From Rhizobium sp. EC-SD404 (lineage in GTDB: Bacteria > Pseudomonadota > Alphaproteobacteria > Rhizobiales > Rhizobiaceae): a DNA stretch of 64,000 nucleotides. The stretch is taken from positions 3,292,564 through 3,356,563 of the forward strand of contig NZ_LR701459.1 of the NCBI RefSeq assembly GCF_902498825.1, written 5' to 3'. The notes under the pieces were generated by a model. It did not search any database, had not been told where the DNA came from, and saw nothing but the letters and a program-made list of their open reading frames with translations. The translations under genes and the position numbers were made by a program. Below are positions 10,542 to 19,480 of this stretch, piece by piece (position 1 is the first letter of the stretch; every line of letters begins with the position of its first letter).

Positions 10542-12812
10542 TCAAAGCGGGATCGCGTTGTTTTCGGCGAACTCGGTGAGGAGCTCGCGCATCGGGCGCG
10601 TGTCGGGCCCGCTCTCGTCCAGCGCCTTCGACATTTCCGTCTGCAGCTGGCCCGCATCGAGCGCCAGCAGCATCGACTTCACCGGGCCGATGCCGGCCGG
10701 CGACATGGATATGGAGCGGAAGCCGAGCCCGATCAATGCCATTGCGCCGAGTGGTTTGGCCGCCATCTCGCCGCAGAGCGTGACGGCCGTGTCGTGCCGG
10801 TCGGCAGCGGTGACGATCTGGCGAAGCACGCGCAGGAAAGGGCGGCCGAGATTGTCGAAACGATCCGATACGCGTGCGTTGCCGCGATCCACCGCGAAGG
10901 TGAACTGGAAAAGATCGTTGGAGCCTACCGACACGAAATCGACCGTCGCCATCAGCTCGTCGAGCTGCCAGAGCAGGCTCGGCACCTCCAGCATGGCGCC
11001 GAATCGCAGCTTGCGCGGAAGATCATGGCCGAAGCGCGAGAGATGGCGCACTTCGCGGTTTAGAAGCTCGCGCGCCTCGCGGATTTCGCGGACTTCGGTC
11101 ACCATCGGGATCATCAGCCGCAATTCGCGACCCGCGGCAGCCCGCAAAAGCGCCCTGAACTGCGTGCGCAGAAGTCCGGGGCGGTCGAGCGACAAGCGGA
11201 TGGCGCGCCAGCCCAGCGCCGGATTTTCCTCTTCGGCGCCACGGAAATAGGGAACGACCTTGTCGCCGCCGATATCGAGCGTGCGGAACGTGACCGGCTT
11301 GTCGCCCGACTGGCGCAACACGTTGGTGTAGAACCGCTCCTGATCGTCGGCCTTCGGCATCGTCGACGAGATCATGAACTGCAACTCGGTCCGGAAAAGG
11401 CCGATGCCACCGGCACCCGAATCCTCGATCTGCGGCAGATCGACGAGCAGGCCGGCATTCATCATCAGGTCGATGCGGGTGCCGTCCTTCGTGACCGGCT
11501 CGACGGCACGCAGCTCGCGGAACCGCTCCTGCCGCTTGGCGCGGAAGCGGACCTTCTCTGCGTAGGCCTTTTCGAGATCCGGGATGGGGCGCAGATGCAC
11601 CTTGCCGTCTTCGCCGTCGACGATGATCGCATCGCCGTTTTCGGCAAGCGAGACGACACCGGTCGCCTGGCCGACCACCGGGATGCCCATGGCGCGCGCG
11701 ACGATCACCACGTGGCTCGTGATCGCACCGTCTTCCAGCACCAGGCCACGGATCTTGGAGCGCGTGTAATCGAGGAGTTCCGCCGCGCCCATGCCGCGCG
11801 CCACGATGATCGCGTCGTCCGGAAACCCGTCGGCCGTAGACGGGCCCGAGCGACCGATCAGCTGGCGCAGGAGACGGTTCGCGAGATCGTCGAAATCATG
11901 CAGGCGCTCGCGCAGATAGGGATCGGAGAGGTGCATCATCCGCGCGCGGGTGTCGCTCTGCACCTTTTCGACCGCCGCCTCGGCCGTCAGGCCGTTGCGG
12001 ATCGCTTCTTCCATCTTCCGCACCCAGCCCCGATCATGGGCGAACATGCGATAGGCTTCGAGCACTTCACGGTGCTCGCCTTCCATGGAAACGTCTCGGC
12101 GCGACAGCATGTCGTCGATGGAAATGCGCAGCGAGCCAAGTGCCTCCTCAAGGCGCTTCAGCTCCAGATCCATATCGTCGTTCAGGAGGTTGGTGACCAC
12201 GACGCGCGGCTCGTGAAGCACGACATAGCCAAGCCCGATCCCATCGCCATAGGCATCGCCTTCGATGGAGATCGGCCTGGACAGATCCAGTTCCATCCCC
12301 GGACGGGTGATCTTCTTCAGTTCGCCGGTGGCGACCATCTCGGCGAGAACCATCGCCGTCGTTTCGAGCGCCTCGACCTCGTCGTCGCGATAGTTGCGCC
12401 GGGCCTTGTTCTGCACGACGAGGACGCCGAGCGAGCGCCCGGCTCTCAGGATCGGCACGCCCATGAAGGAATGATAGACCTCTTCACCCGTTTCCGGCAG
12501 ATAGGCGAAGGCCGGGTGAGACTGGGCGTCGGAGAGATTGAGTGGGCGAGCGCTTGCTGCAATCGTGCCGACAAGACCCTGGCCCATCTTCAACTGGGCA
12601 AGGTGGACGGCATCAGGATTGAGGCCTTCGGTGGCGTAGAGTTCCAGCACGCCATCGGCGCGCAACACGTAAAAAGAGCACACCTCGGCGACCATGTTCT
12701 GCGCGATCTGGCGCACGATCTGGTTCAGCCGTTCCTGCGGGCCAAGCGGCTCCGCCATCAGTTCGCGCAGCCGCCGCAACAGAACGCGCGGACCCGCAGA
12801 CAGGTCTCTCAT
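10542..12812 (-). CDS. ptsP: PTS-Ntr enzyme I (GAF plus phosphoenolpyruvate phosphotransferase)
   Basis: First component of the nitrogen-related phosphotransferase system: it autophosphorylates from phosphoenolpyruvate and passes phosphate to NPr (PtsO), linking carbon and nitrogen status. An N-terminal GAF domain (about 15-160) is followed by the PEP-utilising N-terminal and swivelling domains, with the phosphoacceptor His367 in AITSHVVIVARAMGIP, and the C-terminal PEP-binding barrel (FRTELQFM and GSNDLFQFTFAVDR). The start at 12812 gives MRDLSAGPRVLL, the usual rhizobial N-terminus, with GGGAG upstream; the frame extends 8 codons further. Confidence 0.95.
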   Translation of the reverse strand: MRDLSAGPRVLLRRLRELMAEPLGPQERLNQIVRQIAQNMVAEVCSFYVLRADGVLELYATEGLNPDAVHLAQLKMGQGLVGTIAASARPLNLSDAQSHPAFAYLPETGEEVYHSFMGVPILRAGRSLGVLVVQNKARRNYRDDEVEALETTAMVLAEMVATGELKKITRPGMELDLSRPISIEGDAYGDGIGLGYVVLHEPRVVVTNLLNDDMDLELKRLEEALGSLRISIDDMLSRRDVSMEGEHREVLEAYRMFAHDRGWVRKMEEAIRNGLTAEAAVEKVQSDTRARMMHLSDPYLRERLHDFDDLANRLLRQLIGRSGPSTADGFPDDAIIVARGMGAAELLDYTRSKIRGLVLEDGAITSHVVIVARAMGIPVVGQATGVVSLAENGDAIIVDGEDGKVHLRPIPDLEKAYAEKVRFRAKRQERFRELRAVEPVTKDGTRIDLMMNAGLLVDLPQIEDSGAGGIGLFRTELQFMISSTMPKADDQERFYTNVLRQSGDKPVTFRTLDIGGDKVVPYFRGAEEENPALGWRAIRLSLDRPGLLRTQFRALLRAAAGRELRLMIPMVTEVREIREARELLNREVRHLSRFGHDLPRKLRFGAMLEVPSLLWQLDELMATVDFVSVGSNDLFQFTFAVDRGNARVSDRFDNLGRPFLRVLRQIVTAADRHDTAVTLCGEMAAKPLGAMALIGLGFRSISMSPAGIGPVKSMLLALDAGQLQTEMSKALDESGPDTRPMRELLTEFAENNAIPL

Positions 12813-12926
12813 TGCGTGTTGGCTCCCACTCTCCATGGCGCCGCCCGTGGCGCGCCACCCCGGCGCGCCCTATCGATACCGCGTGGCCGCGGCCTCACCT
12901 CCAGCACGAATCCCCATATGCTGTCT

Positions 12927-14180
12927 TTAACCTTTATCGAGACCGTAGACCGAATGCAAAGTCCGCACGGCCAGCTCGGCATAGGGGCTGTCGATGAGAA
13001 TGGAGATCTTGATCTCGGACGTGGTGATCGCCTTGATGTTGATGCCCTTCTCGGCCAGCGCGCGGAATGCCGTTGCCGCCACGCCGGCATGGCTGCGCAT
13101 GCCGATGCCGATGACCGACACCTTGACCAAACCCGCTTCGCTCTGGATCGCGTCGTAACCGATCTTCGCCCGTTCCCGCTCGAGCACGGCCAGCGCCTTG
13201 TCGATATCGCCGGTCGGCACCGTGAACGTCATGTCGGTGCGTGAACCGTCCTCGGAGATGTTCTGGACGATCATGTCCACATTGATATGGCTTTCGGCGA
13301 GCGGCCCGAAAATGGCGGCAGAGACGCCCGGACGGTCGGCAAGCCTTCTCAGTGAGATCTGCGCTTCATCCTTGGCATAAGCGATACCGGTGACGACTTC
13401 CTGTTCCACGATTTCTTCCTCGTCGCAAATCAGCGTACCGGGTGGATTGTCGAAATCGCCCATGCCCGGTGCATCGGGGTCATCGAAACTGGAGCGCACG
13501 AAGGTGCGCACCTTGTGGACCATGGCCAGCTCGACGGAGCGGACCTGCAGAACCTTGGCGCCGAGCGATGCCATTTCCAGCATTTCCTCGAACGCGATCT
13601 TCTTCATCCGCCGGGCTTTCGGCTCGACTCGCGGATCGGTCGTGTAGACACCATCCACGTCGGTATAGATATCGCAGCGGTCGGCCTTGATGGCAGCGGC
13701 GATGGCGACGGCGCTTGTATCGGATCCGCCGCGCCCGAGCGTGGCAATGCGATTGTCCGGACCGATGCCCTGGAAGCCTGCGATGACGGCAACCTGGCCC
13801 TCGCCGAAGCGGCGGATGAGTTCCGTGCCGTCGATCTCCATGATCCGCGCGGCGCCATGGGCGTTGTCGGTGCGGATCGGGATCTGCCAGCCCATCCAGG
13901 AGCGCGCATTGACGTCCATGGACTGCAGGGTGATCGCCAGGAGACCGGCTGTCACCTGTTCGCCGGACGCAACGACCGCGTCGTATTCACGAGCATCGTG
14001 CATGGGCGATGCGCCGCGCGTCCAGGCGACGAGTTCGTTTGTCTTGCCGGCCATGGCGGAGACGACCACTGCCACATCGTGGCCCGCGTCGACTTCGCGC
14101 TTCACGTGGCGCGCCACGTTGCGGATGCGGTCGAGATCGGCAACGGATGTTCCGCCGAACTTCATGACGATACGTGCCAT
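12927..14180 (-). CDS. lysC: aspartate kinase
   Basis: Phosphorylates aspartate, the first step of the lysine, threonine and methionine pathways. The amino-acid kinase domain starts with KFGGTS (7-12) and includes RGGSDTSAVA. Two C-terminal ACT domains (about 265-410) provide the allosteric site for end-product feedback. The length (417) equals that of stand-alone monofunctional aspartokinases. It is upstream of ptsP on the same strand with about 110 bases between, and divergent from ubiG. Confidence 0.96.
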   Translation of the reverse strand: MARIVMKFGGTSVADLDRIRNVARHVKREVDAGHDVAVVVSAMAGKTNELVAWTRGASPMHDAREYDAVVASGEQVTAGLLAITLQSMDVNARSWMGWQIPIRTDNAHGAARIMEIDGTELIRRFGEGQVAVIAGFQGIGPDNRIATLGRGGSDTSAVAIAAAIKADRCDIYTDVDGVYTTDPRVEPKARRMKKIAFEEMLEMASLGAKVLQVRSVELAMVHKVRTFVRSSFDDPDAPGMGDFDNPPGTLICDEEEIVEQEVVTGIAYAKDEAQISLRRLADRPGVSAAIFGPLAESHINVDMIVQNISEDGSRTDMTFTVPTGDIDKALAVLERERAKIGYDAIQSEAGLVKVSVIGIGMRSHAGVAATAFRALAEKGINIKAITTSEIKISILIDSPYAELAVRTLHSVYGLDKG

Positions 14181-14404
14181 CGGCGGTATCCGAGCTCCGA
14201 TTGAGGATCAGGGGAAGGGTTCTTTCGAGAGCGACCTCTCCCGCCAAGGTCGCCTGAAAACGCGGCTCTCATAACGCAAGTGCAGACGTCCCGCAACGGG
14301 CGAGCAGCCTTCGAACGGGCTTAACCCAAGCATTCGAAGCGCGCGGAGCTTGACATCTTCCCATGCGCGCCCGACTTGGCACTCAAGCACAAGGAGAACG
14401 CGCC

Positions 14405-15196
14405 ATGACGATCGCAGCCGAGGGCAGCAACGGCGGTAGCCGTCAATCCAGCATCGACCAGGCCGAGGTCGACCGCTTCTCGGCGCTCGCGCGTGAATGG
14501 TGGAACCCGACCGGCAAGTTCAAGCCACTGCACAAGTTCAACCCCGTGCGCCTCACCTATATCCGCGACCAGGCGAGCCTCCATTTCGGGCGCGATGCGC
14601 GCTCGCCAAAGCCGCTCGACGGACTGCGCGTGCTCGATATCGGCTGCGGCGGCGGGCTTCTGTCCGAACCGATGGCGCGCATGGGCGCTGAGGTCGTCGG
14701 CGCCGATGCTTCGGAAACGAACATCGAAGTCGCCAAGATCCACGCGGCTCAAAGCGGCGTCACGGTCGACTACCGCGCGGTCACAGCCGAGCATCTTGCC
14801 GCCGAAGGCGAGAAGTTCGACATCATCCTCAACATGGAAGTCGTCGAGCACGTCTCGGACGTGAATTTCTTCATGACGACCTGCGCCTCGATGGTGCGGC
14901 CGGGTGGACTGATGTTCGTCGCCACCATCAACCGGACGCTCAAGGCCGGAGCGCTTGCGATCGTCGGCGCCGAATATGTGCTGCGCTGGTTGCCGAAGGG
15001 AACGCACCAGTATGAAAAGCTCGTGCGGCCAGAAGAATTGCAGCGCCCGATCGAGGCATCCGGGATGAACCTCATCGACCGGACCGGCGTCTTCTATAGC
15101 CCGATCAGCGACAGCTGGAACCTGTCGCGCGACATGGATGTCAACTACATGGTGCTGGCCGAGCGGCCGAAAACTGCAGCGGCTCCAGCGACTTAG
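14405..15196 (+). CDS. ubiG: ubiquinone biosynthesis O-methyltransferase
   Basis: Catalyses both O-methylation steps of ubiquinone synthesis. The class I methyltransferase motif [14 protein letters not shown] and the UbiG-typical sequences [19 protein letters not shown] and [10 protein letters not shown] are present. The ATG at 14405 has AAGGAG 9 bases upstream; the open frame starts earlier at 14363. 263 residues is slightly longer than E. coli UbiG. It is divergent from lysC across about 220 bases that must hold both promoters. Confidence 0.96.
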   Translation: MTIAAEGSNGGSRQSSIDQAEVDRFSALAREWWNPTGKFKPLHKFNPVRLTYIRDQASLHFGRDARSPKPLDGLRVLDIGCGGGLLSEPMARMGAEVVGADASETNIEVAKIHAAQSGVTVDYRAVTAEHLAAEGEKFDIILNMEVVEHVSDVNFFMTTCASMVRPGGLMFVATINRTLKAGALAIVGAEYVLRWLPKGTHQYEKLVRPEELQRPIEASGMNLIDRTGVFYSPISDSWNLSRDMDVNYMVLAERPKTAAAPAT

Positions 15197-15233
15197 AGTG
15201 ATTTCGCTTTTCTTCGAATTGCTCGATCACTCT
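15195..15233. repeat. palindrome immediately after ubiG
   Basis: AGAGTGAT (15195-15202) and ATCACTCT (15226-15233) form an 8-bp stem around a 23-base loop, followed by CAGTTTT. It overlaps the ubiG stop codon by two bases and sits beside the repeat copy at 15247-15296. It may act as a weak terminator or be the second half of a mosaic repeat. Confidence 0.5.
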
Positions 15234-15246
15234 CAGTTTTGATTCG

Positions 15247-15296
15247 TCGCGTTTCCGAGCGCGCACCGGTTTCCACTTCACCTGGAAACGCTTTAG
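15247..15296 (-). repeat. intergenic palindromic repeat, copy A
   Basis: One of four related copies in the window (with 28842-28890, 37776-37825 and 47645-47703). Outer arms GCGTTTCC (15249-15256) and GGAAACGC (15284-15291) are perfect complements. The inner TTCACC is kept, but the partner half has diverged. Its minus-strand edge CTAAAGCG contains the TAA stop codon of the DUF1178 gene. Confidence 0.75.
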
Positions 15297-15724
15297 TTTG
15301 CGTCATCGGGGAAATGGGGAAGAGGCGCGACGGCGATCCCCTCCTCGAGAAGCGCCCGCGCCTCGTCGGGCGCGGCCCTCCCGATGATGCCGCGCTCCTC
15401 GGTTTCGCCATAGTGGATCTTGCGGGCTTCCTCGGGAAAGCGGTCACCCACGTCCTCGGACGATGACCGGATCGCGCTGACCATCTCGCGGATTTTCTTC
15501 AGCTTCTCGGCCTGATCGGCGCTCATCGCCAGCGGCTGCATCGCGCTGCCGGCCTTGCGCGTGCCCGTGACCGCCGGCGCCATCAGGGCCTTCGTCACCG
15601 TCTTGGAGCCACATTGCGGGCACGAGACGAGATTGCGTGCCGACTGGTCGTCGAAATCGGCGCTCTTGGCGAACCACGCCTCGAATGCGTGGCCCCGTTC
15701 GCAGCTCAAGGCAAATTTGATCAT
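15293..15724 (-). CDS. DUF1178 family protein
   Basis: Uncharacterised small protein conserved in alpha- and betaproteobacteria. The N-terminus MIKFALSCERGHAFEAWF and the CPQCGS pair (about 35-40) are family hallmarks. Together with Cys8 the pair could bind zinc in a ribbon-like fold; this is inference. The rest is helical and Met/Ala-rich. It overlaps the upstream Nit-family gene by 4 bases (ATGA), indicating a tight operon with coupled translation. Its stop codon lies in a repeat element. Confidence 0.9.
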   Translation of the reverse strand: MIKFALSCERGHAFEAWFAKSADFDDQSARNLVSCPQCGSKTVTKALMAPAVTGTRKAGSAMQPLAMSADQAEKLKKIREMVSAIRSSSEDVGDRFPEEARKIHYGETEERGIIGRAAPDEARALLEEGIAVAPLPHFPDDAN

Positions 15725-16581
15725 GCGGTCTGCCGCTGTTCAGCCAAATCGGTCGCGGCTGCGTTCGCATAGCCGCGCGCGTTCTTGAGATTGGGGATCT
15801 TCGCCCGGGCCGCCGCAACGTCTGCGGTATCGATCTCGGCGACGATGACAGCCGGTTCGTCATGATCGGCCTCCGCGATCACGCGGCCCCAGGGGTCGAT
15901 GATCAGCGAGTGGCCATAGGTCTCCCGGCCGTCTTCGTGGAGACCGCCCTGCGCCGCAGATATCACATAGGCGCCGTTTTCGATGGCGCGGGCGCGCTGG
16001 AGCACGTGCCAGTGCGCTTCGCCCGTCTGGCGCGTGAAGGCGGCAGGTGCGGTAAGCACATCCGCCCCTGCCAGCGCCAAATCCCGGAACAGATGCGGGA
16101 AGCGGATATCGTAGCAGACTGCGAGCCCGATGCGCGCGAACGGCAGATCGACCAGGCAGCTTGCCTCGCCCGGTCGATAGACCGCGCTTTCCCGCCAGCT
16201 CTCGCCATTGTCGAGATCGACGTCGAACATGTGGATCTTGTCGTACCGTGCTGTGATCGAGCCATCCGGTGCGAAGACGAACGCGCGGTTGGCGACCTTG
16301 CCGTCACCCAAAGCAATCGCGGTTGAACCGATGTGCAGATGCACCGCATGACGCTTTGCAAGCTCGCGGCCTGCGGCAACGACATCGTCTTCGGTCTCAG
16401 GCTTCAGCTGCTCGAAAAGACGCGCCCGATCCTTCTGGATCATGCCGGTCATTTCAGGGGTCTGCACGTAGGTCGCACCTGCGTCTGCCGCCTCCCCCAC
16501 CAGACGCCTCAGCGTCTCGATGTTGGCGCCGGGCTCCGTGCCCGAACGCATCTGGATGGCGGCGGCCTTGAAACGTGCCAT
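15721..16581 (-). CDS. carbon-nitrogen hydrolase, Nit1/Nit2-like amidase
   Basis: Nitrilase-superfamily amidohydrolase. The catalytic triad is visible as Glu43 (TPEMTG), Lys115 (RYDKIHMFD) and Cys156 (AVCYDIRFP). The closest well-known relatives are Nit1 and Nit2: deaminated-glutathione amidase and omega-amidase. Its position between a glutaredoxin gene (4 bases upstream) and DUF1178 (4-base overlap) fits deaminated-glutathione repair, but context alone cannot prove the substrate. 286 residues is normal. Confidence 0.92.
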   Translation of the reverse strand: MARFKAAAIQMRSGTEPGANIETLRRLVGEAADAGATYVQTPEMTGMIQKDRARLFEQLKPETEDDVVAAGRELAKRHAVHLHIGSTAIALGDGKVANRAFVFAPDGSITARYDKIHMFDVDLDNGESWRESAVYRPGEASCLVDLPFARIGLAVCYDIRFPHLFRDLALAGADVLTAPAAFTRQTGEAHWHVLQRARAIENGAYVISAAQGGLHEDGRETYGHSLIIDPWGRVIAEADHDEPAVIVAEIDTADVAAARAKIPNLKNARGYANAAATDLAEQRQTA

Positions 16582-16585
16582 GGGA

Positions 16586-16846
16586 TCAGCCTGCCTTCAG
16601 CATCGGGTCGAGCTTGCCGTCGCTTTCCAGCGCATGAAGATCATCGCTGCCGCCGACATGGACATCGCCGATGAAAATCTGCGGAAAGGTGGCGCGCCCG
16701 TTGGCCTTCTGCATCATTTCAGCCCGAAGCTCCTTCGAGAACGTCGCATCGCGCTCTTCGAAGGCCACGTTCTTGCTCTCCAGCAACCGCTTGGCGGCAC
16801 TGCAGAAGCCACAGAACTGGCGGGTATAGATGACGACTGGCGGCAT
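16586..16846 (-). CDS. grxC: glutaredoxin 3
   Basis: Small thiol-disulfide oxidoreductase that uses glutathione. The redox motif is CGFC at 12-15 (IYTRQFCGFCSAAKRLL) instead of the enterobacterial CPYC. The glutathione-binding TFPQIFIG and GGSDDL motifs follow. The frame is open to 16909, but the ATG at 16846 has a GGAG site and gives the usual 86-residue protein. It shares an operon with the Nit-type amidohydrolase and probably comF. Confidence 0.95.
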   Translation of the reverse strand: MPPVVIYTRQFCGFCSAAKRLLESKNVAFEERDATFSKELRAEMMQKANGRATFPQIFIGDVHVGGSDDLHALESDGKLDPMLKAG

Positions 16847-16926
16847 GATGCACTCCGGCTTTTCTTGCGTGTCTTTATCGATATAGGGGCCAGCCGCCCC
16901 GCACTGCAAGGTGCCGACGCAAGGCT

Positions 16927-17697
16927 TTAGGGGTCGGGAACGCGCGCAAAGGTCAGAACCGTGACATCGGCCACGCCGGCACGCTTCAGCGCGCGTGCAG
17001 CCGCGTTAACCGTGGCACCCGTCGTGTAGACGTCGTCGACTAGGAGAACGCGCTTTCCGACGAAATCCGCTTTGCTCGCTTCCGGCACGACGAAGGCACC
17101 CCGCACGTTGCGCTGACGCGCCTTTTCGCCGAGGCCCACCTGCTGCCGGGTCTGGCGGCGGCGCACGAGCAAGCCGACGCCGTGGGGCTTTCCCGTGAGC
17201 CTGGCCAAAGCTCGCGAGAGTTCCGCCGACTGGTTGTAGCGTCGTGACAGCAACCGGATGCGATGCAGGGGGACCGGCACGATGACGTCCGCCGTCTCGA
17301 CCAGCCCATCCCCGGCGCGCACCATCCACGCGGCCATGATGGATGCGAGATCGAGGCGGTCATTGTATTTCAGCCGATGCACGAGGCTCGCAGCGATATC
17401 CCCATAGAGCATCACGGCCCGCGCCCGGTGATAATCCGGCGGATCGGCGAACGCTGCCGGCGACACCGCGCCCTCCCCTTGATCGTGAGCAAAAGGCACG
17501 CCGAGGATTTCGCAGAAAGGTCGCTCGATGAATTCGGCGCTCGACCAGCATGTGGCACACAAACCGCCGTGGCGGGCCATGATGACCGAGCAGCCGAGGC
17601 AGACCGGCGGATAGACGAGCGACACCAAACGGGACCAGAGCGCGCCAGCGTGTTTGCGCAGCACTGGAACCTGGCCTGAAGGATCGATCGTCACCAT
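16927..17697 (-). CDS. ComF family phosphoribosyltransferase-like protein
   Basis: Homologue of the competence protein ComFC, which aids uptake or processing of transforming DNA; in most proteobacteria the role is unproven. A short N-terminal double-Cys region (CLGC and CATC) resembles the family zinc finger. The C-terminal PRTase signature VLLVDDVYTTGATV carries the phosphoribosyl-pyrophosphate loop. I place the start at the ATG at 17697 (256 residues, normal size); a TTG at 17757 would add 20 residues. It is divergent from the methyltransferase gene. Confidence 0.9.
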   Translation of the reverse strand: MVTIDPSGQVPVLRKHAGALWSRLVSLVYPPVCLGCSVIMARHGGLCATCWSSAEFIERPFCEILGVPFAHDQGEGAVSPAAFADPPDYHRARAVMLYGDIAASLVHRLKYNDRLDLASIMAAWMVRAGDGLVETADVIVPVPLHRIRLLSRRYNQSAELSRALARLTGKPHGVGLLVRRRQTRQQVGLGEKARQRNVRGAFVVPEASKADFVGKRVLLVDDVYTTGATVNAAARALKRAGVADVTVLTFARVPDP

Positions 17698-17774
17698 CTT
17701 TTCAAGATAGCGAAACGGCGACACGCGGTATACGGGGGTTGCCTCGAGCAAGTGCAACCTGAGACAGGCAACGG

Positions 17775-18656
17775 ATGACCGACCAATCCCTATTCGATCA
17801 AGCGTTCTTGTCGCTGCAGCGCCGCCGGGCCCATGCCCGAGCGACAGAGGGTGCCGATTTCCTGCTGAGACACGTCGCCGAGGATCTGGCCGAACGGCTG
17901 GCGACCGTGAGCCGCCGCTTCCCTGTCGCCGTCGAACTGCATGGCCATACGGGGATTGTCGGCGAACGGCTTATGGCGGGCGGCAGCATCGACCGGCTCA
18001 TCCGCGTCGAAACAGATACGGGTCTGATCGGCGTTTCGGACGGGAAGGTCGCCTCGCTGGAAACGGTTCCCCTCGAGCCGGAGACGGCCGACCTGATCGT
18101 TTCGCCGCTCGCGCTGCATCTCACGCAGGATACTCCAGGCGTTCTCATCCAGATCAACCGTGCCCTGAAGCCCGACGGCCTGTTTCTGGGCGCCATGCCG
18201 GGCGCCGGTACGCTCGGCGAGTTGCGCGAGTCGCTCATTGCAGCGGAAAGCGAGCTTTCAGGCGGCGCCGCGCCGCGCGTGATCCCGTTTCCGGACATCC
18301 GCGACGCGGGCGCACTCATGCAACGCGCGGGCTTTGCGCTGCCCGTGACGGATGTGGACACGCTGACTGTGCGCTATTCCGACATGTTCGGGCTGATGCG
18401 GGATTTGAGGGCGATGGGCATGGCGAACCCGCTTTCGGGGAGAAGCCGTCGTCCCGCTTCGCGGGCGCTGTTCCTGCGCGCAGCCGAACTTTACGCGGAG
18501 CGGTTTTCAGATCCGGACGGGCGCATCCGCGCGACATTTCGCATCATTCACATGTCCGGCTGGCGCCCGCACGAAAGCCAGCAGAAGCCTGCCCGCCGGG
18601 GATCGGCGACGGTCAGTCTCGCGGATGTCCTGAAATCGTCGTCTGGGGAAGGATGA
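17775..18656 (+). CDS. NDUFAF5/BioC-like SAM methyltransferase
   Basis: Class I methyltransferase-like protein. The sequence around LASVETVPLEPETADLIVSPLALHL and the conserved VIPFPDIRDAGALMQRAGFALPV resemble the NDUFAF5 (complex I assembly) family of alphaproteobacteria. The glycine-rich SAM motif I is degenerate (VAVELHGHTGIV), which is common in this group. The C-terminus is basic and low in complexity. It has no obvious partner: divergent from comF and convergent with the pilin gene. Its substrate is unknown. Confidence 0.85.
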   Translation: MTDQSLFDQAFLSLQRRRAHARATEGADFLLRHVAEDLAERLATVSRRFPVAVELHGHTGIVGERLMAGGSIDRLIRVETDTGLIGVSDGKVASLETVPLEPETADLIVSPLALHLTQDTPGVLIQINRALKPDGLFLGAMPGAGTLGELRESLIAAESELSGGAAPRVIPFPDIRDAGALMQRAGFALPVTDVDTLTVRYSDMFGLMRDLRAMGMANPLSGRSRRPASRALFLRAAELYAERFSDPDGRIRATFRIIHMSGWRPHESQQKPARRGSATVSLADVLKSSSGEG

Positions 18657-18663
18657 AGCCGAG

Positions 18664-18843
18664 CTATTCGCCGCTCATGGCTTCGGACACATCGTTGGCG
18701 ACGTTGCCATAGAGGTTGTGGACGCTAAACCCTGTTCCGGTGACACCGCCGACAATGGCGATGGAAATGAGACCGGCGATCAATCCATACTCGATCGCCG
18801 TCGCGCCACTTCGCTCGCTCCAGAAACGCTTGAGGATCGTCAT
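18664..18843 (-). CDS. Flp/Fap-type pilin component
   Basis: Type IVb prepilin-like subunit of 59 residues. It has the hallmark RSGATAIEYGLIAGLISIAIV: a prepilin cleavage-like site, then a hydrophobic helix with the Glu-Tyr pair. The start at 18843 (MTILKRFW) is chosen over 18864 because it matches the family. None of the tad assembly or export genes is nearby, so this is an orphan pilin in this window. Upstream DNA is unusually A/T-rich. Confidence 0.9.
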   Translation of the reverse strand: MTILKRFWSERSGATAIEYGLIAGLISIAIVGGVTGTGFSVHNLYGNVANDVSEAMSGE

Positions 18844-18951
18844 GTCAGCTCGGCCTCTTGGCATGGCCTGTCGGTGGACCGGCCTGGATCATACCGGACG
18901 AGATTAAAGCGCAATTGTTACACAACAGCTAAATTGTGTGTGCGTATTTGC

Positions 18952-19263
18952 TCAACAACGACTGCCGGTATCGCCAAAATGGAGAATACAGACGGAGCCG
19001 GGTTCCTGGGCGATGCTGCGACGAAGCGTATACTGCCTGGACCCACGATCGCCGTTCGGGATCGAACCCGTCGCCATCGTGTCGATACCGGGATTATAGG
19101 CCGTCATGCGCGACCCGCCGTTCAGAACCGGCGGCAGCAAAAGCGCCATCGCGACTGCGACCGTGCCGAACAAGAGCGCGACGCGGACCGGGCCAACGCT
19201 GGCCCGCTTCTGCTTGCGGTCAGCGTCGGTGGAGACGGAAAGCCAAAACTCGCTATTGCTCAT
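18952..19263 (-). CDS. small single-pass membrane protein, function unknown
   Basis: 103-residue protein starting MSNSEFWLSVSTDADRKQ at 19263; the frame is open to 19359 but upstream Met codons do not look conserved. One transmembrane helix (about 28-48, VALLFGTVAVAMALLLPPV) is followed by a soluble tail with the sequence MATGSIPNGD and a terminal SVCILHFGDTGSRC with two cysteines. I know similar proteins from rhizobial genomes only as hypotheticals. It is transcribed toward the pilin gene with about 108 bases between, so a joint role is possible but unproven. Confidence 0.7.
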   Translation of the reverse strand: MSNSEFWLSVSTDADRKQKRASVGPVRVALLFGTVAVAMALLLPPVLNGGSRMTAYNPGIDTMATGSIPNGDRGSRQYTLRRSIAQEPGSVCILHFGDTGSRC

Positions 19264-19344
19264 CGTTCTGCCCTGTTCTGCCTGCCTTCGACGAATCCTC
19301 GACGACAAGGTGTATCTCAATCCAGCTGCCCGACCAAAGTTTGA

Positions 19345-19356
19345 CCACATATGTGG
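19345..19356. repeat. 12-bp perfect palindrome
   Basis: CCACATATGTGG is a perfect 12-bp palindrome in the 217-base gap between mutT and the small membrane-protein gene, about 80 bases upstream of the latter's start. It may be a transcription-factor operator. No regulator can be assigned. Confidence 0.3.
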
Positions 19357-19480
19357 CATCCCGGTTCACGCGCATTCTTGCGAAAGCGGCTAAAGGATTG
19401 ATTAATGATACATGGCCGCGACCATCAATTGCGGCAGGGAGCGATCACGTTGTCTTAATTGCTGTCGCAGTTGGGATCAT

